From Thermohalobaculum sp964576075 (lineage in GTDB: Bacteria > Pseudomonadota > Alphaproteobacteria > Rhodobacterales > Rhodobacteraceae): 64,000 nucleotides of DNA. The position numbers and the translations under genes were made by a program. Each line of letters begins with the position of its first letter. Positions within the stretch are counted from its first letter, which is position 1. This document shows positions 60,468-64,000 of this stretch, piece after piece. The notes under the pieces are model-generated. The model was not told the origin of the DNA. It saw only the letters and a list, made by a program, of their open reading frames with translations, and made no database searches. Location of the stretch: NCBI GenBank assembly GCA_964576075.1, contig CAZNTX010000009.1, positions 1 to 64,000 of the forward strand, written 5' to 3'.

Positions 60468-63056
60468 TCAGTAGAGCCCGCCGGTGCCGAGGCCGAGATC
60501 GGCCGGCCGCTCCGGAGGCGCGGGGCGGGCGGGGGCGCCGGCCCCCCCTCCTCCGCCGCCGCGGGCGGCGCGCGACGAGGGCAGCGTCTCGTAGGGCAGC
60601 GCCGCGTCGGTCCCGACCTCGTAGGGCAGAGTGTCGGCCGCCCCGGCGAACAGCGCCTCGTCGTCGACGAGCGCCTCCACGGTCTCGTAGAGCTCCGGCT
60701 CGGTGCCCATGCGGAAGGTCTGCGCGACGACGTTGGCGCCCTCCGCGTCGTCGGGCAGGCGCGCCCCGGTCTCGGCGTCGATCTTGACGGTGACGGTCTC
60801 GCCATAGCCGGGCGAGGGGAAGCGCCCGGGCGCGCGGGTCTCCATGGCGCGGGCCATGAACTCCTTGAACACCGGGCCGCAGAGCGTGCCGCCATAGGCG
60901 CCGCGGCCCATCGGGCGGGGCTGGTCGTAGCCCATGAAGCAGCCGGCGACGAGATTGGGGGTGAAGCCGATGAACCAGGCGTCCTTGCTCTCGTTCGTCG
61001 TGCCGGTCTTGCCGGCGACGGGGAAGGGCAGCCCGCCCACCGTGCGCGCCGCGGTTCCGCGCTCGACGACGCCCTGCATCATGCGCACCAGCTCGCGCGC
61101 GGTGTAGGGGTTCATGATCTGGTCGCGCGTGTCGAAGAGGAGCGGCTCGGCGGCGGCGCGGTAGACGCGGGCCTCGCAGCCCTGGCAGTGGCGCGGGTCG
61201 TGGCGGAAGAGGGTGTTGCCGTTGCGGTCCTGGATCCGGTCGACCACCGTCGGGCGCACGCGCCGGCCGCCATTGGCGAACATGCCATAGGCCGCGACCA
61301 TGTCGTAGAGCGTCGTCTCGCCGGCGCCGAGGGCATAGGAGAGATGGCCCGGCATGTTCTCGTAGACGCCGAAGCGCTCGGCATAGTCCGCCACCCGGTC
61401 CATGCCCACCGATTGCGCGATGCGCACGGTCATGAGGTTGCGCGAATAGACGATGCCGTTGGCGAGCGGGGTCGGCCCGTAGAAGCCGCCCGAGGAGTTC
61501 TTCGGCCGCCAGGTCTGCCCGCCGATGCGCACGACGACCGGCGCGTCGAGCACGATGGTGGAGGGGGCGTAGCCCGCATCGAGGGCGGCGGCGTAGACGA
61601 AGGGCTTGAAGGAGGAACCCGGCTGGCGCTTGGCCTGGGTCGCGCGGTTGAAGCGGCTGTGCTCGTAGGAGAAGCCGCCCTGGACGGCGAGGACGCGGCC
61701 GGTATGCGGGTCCATCGCCATGAAGGCGCCCTGCAGCTCGGGGATCTGGCGGAGCGACCAGCCGTCGCCCGCGCGGGAGACGAAGATCACGTCGCCCCGG
61801 CGGAAGAGGTCCTCGGGCGCGCGGGGGCGGCGCTCGGCCCGGCCCTCGGCCTCGATGCGGGAGACCCAGCCGGCATCCGAGAGCCGCAGGCGCCCCTCGC
61901 CCGCGCTCTCGCCGGTCTCGATGCCGATGCGCGCGCCCTGCCCGCCCACCTCGAGGACGACGGCGGGGAACCAGCCGGGGATGTCGCGCGGCAGGCGCAG
62001 ATCGGCGAGCGCCTCGGCCCAGCCCTCGGTCCGCCCCTCGGCGACCGGCTCGAGCACCCGGTAGGGCCCGCGATAGACGCCGCGCGCGCGGTCGAATTCC
62101 TCGAGCCGGGCGCGCAGCGCCTCCCCCGCGATCGCCTGCAGCTCCGGGTCGACCGTCGCGCGGACCGTCAGCCCGCCCTCGTAGAGCGCGGCCCGGCTCA
62201 TCTCGCGGATCACCTGGCGGCGCACCTCGTGGGTGAAGTAGCTCGGAGCCTCCGGGGCGAGGGGGTCGGGGACGGTCTCGTCGAGGATGGTGTCGAGGGG
62301 CGCGGCCTTCGCGGCCTCGGCCGCCTCGCGGGTGAGATGGCCGTTCTGCGCCATCTCCTCGAGCACGTAGTTCCGCCGCTCCACCGCGCGCGCGCGGTCG
62401 CGGATCGGGTGCAGGTCGGAGGGCGCCTTGGGCAGGGCCGCGAGATAGGCGGCCTCGGCCGGCGTCAGCGCCTCGAGCGGCTTGCCGAAATAGTTGCGCG
62501 CGGCGGCGGCCACCCCGTAGGCCCGCGCGCCGAGGAAGATCTCGTTCAGATAGAGTTCGAGGATGTGGTCCTTCGAGAGCGCCCCGTCGAGGCGCACGGC
62601 GAGGATCATCTCCTTGATCTTGCGCTCGATCTCGCGGTCGCGGTCGAGCAGGAAGTTCTTCATCACCTGCTGCGTGATGGTGGAGGCGCCGGCGAGACGC
62701 ACGGGGCGGTTCTGCGCCCGGGCGATGGCATAGCGCCCGAGCGCCTTGACGATGCCGAAGGCGTCGACGCCCGGATGGTCGTAGTAGTTCTTGTCCTCGG
62801 CCGAGATGAAGGCGTTCTTCACGAGCGGGGGGATCTCGTCGATCGGGGCGAAGACGCGCCGCTCGCGGGCGTATTCCGCGATCACCCGGCCCTCGCCGTT
62901 GTAGACGCGGGAGAGCATCGCCGGCTGGTAGTCGACGAGTTCGTCGTGGTCCGGCAGATCTGCGCCATACATCCGCACCACCGCCGCCGCGGCGACGAGG
63001 GCGAACACCGCGGCGATGGCGCCGTTGGAGAAGAGGTTCGCGAGAAGGCGGGTCAT
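60468..63056 (-). CDS. Class A penicillin-binding protein (PBP1A type)
   Basis: A bifunctional peptidoglycan synthase of 862 residues. After the membrane anchor (about 10-27) comes the glycosyltransferase domain with FISAEDKNYYDHPGVD, GASTITQQVMKN and LYLNEIFLG. An OB/ODD-like insert follows, then the transpeptidase with PGSSFKPFVYA (SxxK), SRN (YSRNLMTVRIAQ) and KTGTTNESKDAWF. The tail is Ala/Arg-rich. It is in line with the amidase gene upstream, both serving the cell wall. Confidence 0.96.
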   Translation of the reverse strand: MTRLLANLFSNGAIAAVFALVAAAAVVRMYGADLPDHDELVDYQPAMLSRVYNGEGRVIAEYARERRVFAPIDEIPPLVKNAFISAEDKNYYDHPGVDAFGIVKALGRYAIARAQNRPVRLAGASTITQQVMKNFLLDRDREIERKIKEMILAVRLDGALSKDHILELYLNEIFLGARAYGVAAAARNYFGKPLEALTPAEAAYLAALPKAPSDLHPIRDRARAVERRNYVLEEMAQNGHLTREAAEAAKAAPLDTILDETVPDPLAPEAPSYFTHEVRRQVIREMSRAALYEGGLTVRATVDPELQAIAGEALRARLEEFDRARGVYRGPYRVLEPVAEGRTEGWAEALADLRLPRDIPGWFPAVVLEVGGQGARIGIETGESAGEGRLRLSDAGWVSRIEAEGRAERRPRAPEDLFRRGDVIFVSRAGDGWSLRQIPELQGAFMAMDPHTGRVLAVQGGFSYEHSRFNRATQAKRQPGSSFKPFVYAAALDAGYAPSTIVLDAPVVVRIGGQTWRPKNSSGGFYGPTPLANGIVYSRNLMTVRIAQSVGMDRVADYAERFGVYENMPGHLSYALGAGETTLYDMVAAYGMFANGGRRVRPTVVDRIQDRNGNTLFRHDPRHCQGCEARVYRAAAEPLLFDTRDQIMNPYTARELVRMMQGVVERGTAARTVGGLPFPVAGKTGTTNESKDAWFIGFTPNLVAGCFMGYDQPRPMGRGAYGGTLCGPVFKEFMARAMETRAPGRFPSPGYGETVTVKIDAETGARLPDDAEGANVVAQTFRMGTEPELYETVEALVDDEALFAGAADTLPYEVGTDAALPYETLPSSRAARGGGGGGAGAPARPAPPERPADLGLGTGGLY

Positions 63057-63111
63057 GGCTCCCTCCGCTCGGGCTAGAGGCCCCTTGCATAGCGCAGCGG
63101 CGCGCGCGGGA

Positions 63112-64000
63112 CTACCCGCGAGGCGCGAGGAATCCGGGCGAGGCGACCGCGACCCAGCGCGCGATGCCGGTGGCGATCCCCTCCGCCATCGCCCGCCGCC
63201 AGGCCGGATCCTGAAGGCGCTCGCGGTCGAGCGCGCTCGTCAGGAAGCCGAGCTCGACGAGAACCGAGGGCAGATCCGGCGCCTTCAGCACGAAGAAATT
63301 GCCGCGCCGGTGGGGGCGGGTGTCGAGGAGCTTCACCCGGCCGTCGAGCGCCTCGACGATCAGATCGGCGAGCTTGATCGATTCGGCCTTGGAGCCGCGC
63401 CGGGCGAGATCGACGAGAAGCCGCGCGACATCGTCCCCCTCCCCCGCGAGATCGACCCCGGCGAGCACGTCCGCACGGTTCTCCCGCTCGGCGAAGGCCT
63501 CGGCCGCGCTGTCGGTGCCGCGCCGGTCGAGGGTGTAGAGGCTCGCCCCGTCCGCCTCCCCGCTCGCGAGGCTATCGGTGTGGAGCGAGACGAAGACATG
63601 CGCGCCCGCCTCCCGGGCGATCTTTATGCGCTCCCTGAGCGGCAGGAAGCGGTCGTCGACCCGCGTCATCACCGGATAGAGCCCCGGAAAGGCGGCGATG
63701 CGCGCGGCGAGCACATGGCCGAAGGCGAGGACGATGTCCTTCTCGAGGAGCCCGCCGAGGGACGCGCCCGGATCGATCCCGCCATGGCCGGGGTCGATGG
63801 CGACGACGACCTGCCCCTCGGGCGCCCGTTCGATCCGCCGCGCGCGGCTCCAGCGCGCCCCCTCCGGCCAGCCGGCGGTCTCGGCGAAGGCCGCCGCGCC
63901 CGTCGGCGCGAGCGCGATCTCCAGCGCGAAGCCGCCGCGCACCGGCACGAGCCCCGCGCGGCGCACCGCCATCGGGCGGTCGAGCTCGATCACGATGCGC
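63112..64000 (-). CDS. N-acetylmuramoyl-L-alanine amidase (AmiC type), N-terminus outside the window
   Basis: About 296 residues are visible; the start lies beyond the right edge. An AMIN-like end (AVRRAGLVPVRGGFALEIAL) precedes an Amidase_3 domain with zinc ligands: His in AIDPGHGGIDPGA, Glu in LLEKDIVLAF, His in FVSLHTDSLASG, and the catalytic Glu in SVLVELGFLTS. Such enzymes cut septal peptidoglycan in division, and E. coli members are activated by EnvC/NlpD-type factors. It is 55 bases upstream of the penicillin-binding protein gene. Confidence 0.93.
   Translation of the reverse strand, partial: RIVIELDRPMAVRRAGLVPVRGGFALEIALAPTGAAAFAETAGWPEGARWSRARRIERAPEGQVVVAIDPGHGGIDPGASLGGLLEKDIVLAFGHVLAARIAAFPGLYPVMTRVDDRFLPLRERIKIAREAGAHVFVSLHTDSLASGEADGASLYTLDRRGTDSAAEAFAERENRADVLAGVDLAGEGDDVARLLVDLARRGSKAESIKLADLIVEALDGRVKLLDTRPHRRGNFFVLKAPDLPSVLVELGFLTSALDRERLQDPAWRRAMAEGIATGIARWVAVASPGFLAPRG

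Noticed and set aside
1..64000. CRISPR array, rRNA or additional tRNA genes
   Set aside because: No regularly spaced repeats, no rRNA-like conserved blocks and no second T-arm/acceptor pattern were seen on either strand.

Overview
The window looks like a chromosome segment from a very GC-rich alphaproteobacterium of the Rhodobacterales type. The evidence is the cell-cycle pair ctrA and sciP, a DUF1476-family ATPase inhibitor (zeta) gene beside purC, three IPLP/VPLPA-CTERM type surface proteins, an aggregation-factor-core-like protein, and a C/G-rich third codon position in nearly every gene. No plasmid or phage backbone genes and no CRISPR array were seen.

Layout. 1-190 is much lower in GC and abuts the 3' end of a tRNA-Lys gene, so it may be the edge of an integrated element. 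0.6-8.9 kb holds a coiled-coil membrane protein, an AI-2E family permease, a large multidomain extracellular nuclease followed by a VPLPA-CTERM protein, and an M15-type peptidase. 8.9-11.7 kb is a decayed zone: a perfect 34-bp palindrome, a broken IS3-family element (orfA with an internal stop, orfB deleted and frameshifted, carrying a heptamer repeat), a second IS3-family transposase relic in the opposite orientation, and sequence with no recognisable gene. 11.7-28.3 kb is mostly housekeeping: ctrA, sciP, mnmA, two methyltransferases, an M20 peptidase, an asparaginase, an aldolase, an SLC13 permease, a caspase-like protein, yebC, a YmdB-type phosphoesterase, 5-formyl-THF cyclo-ligase and purC.

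28.4-36.3 kb has an EF-hand protein, the ATPase zeta subunit, a photolyase, a Lys-rich M15-like protein, a frameshifted aggregation-factor-like gene, a DUF2256 zinc ribbon, accA, a fasciclin protein, a second CTERM protein and ttcA. 36.5-39.1 kb is a modABC molybdate operon behind a perfect dyad that looks like a ModE/Mop operator. 39.4-42.7 kb encodes a flavin/Fe-S demethylase-like oxidoreductase and a GcvT-like folate enzyme, probably one demethylation unit. 43.4-53.3 kb has a chemotaxis receptor, a rhodanese, a DUF922 protein, an ASKHA/ferredoxin reactivase, a third CTERM protein, an O-acetylhomoserine sulfhydrylase and a subtilase. 53.4-64 kb has recG, ligA, prfB, a frameshifted Lys-rich gene, a class A penicillin-binding protein and the C-terminal part of an AmiC-type amidase.

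The strongest leads for something new are three scattered, signal-less, lysine-rich proteins (31.1, 46.5 and 59.7 kb), two of them with cell-wall or protease-like features. All three stand out from an arginine-rich genome and resemble effectors or endolysins without an adjacent delivery system. I did not find a complete new defence or secretion locus.
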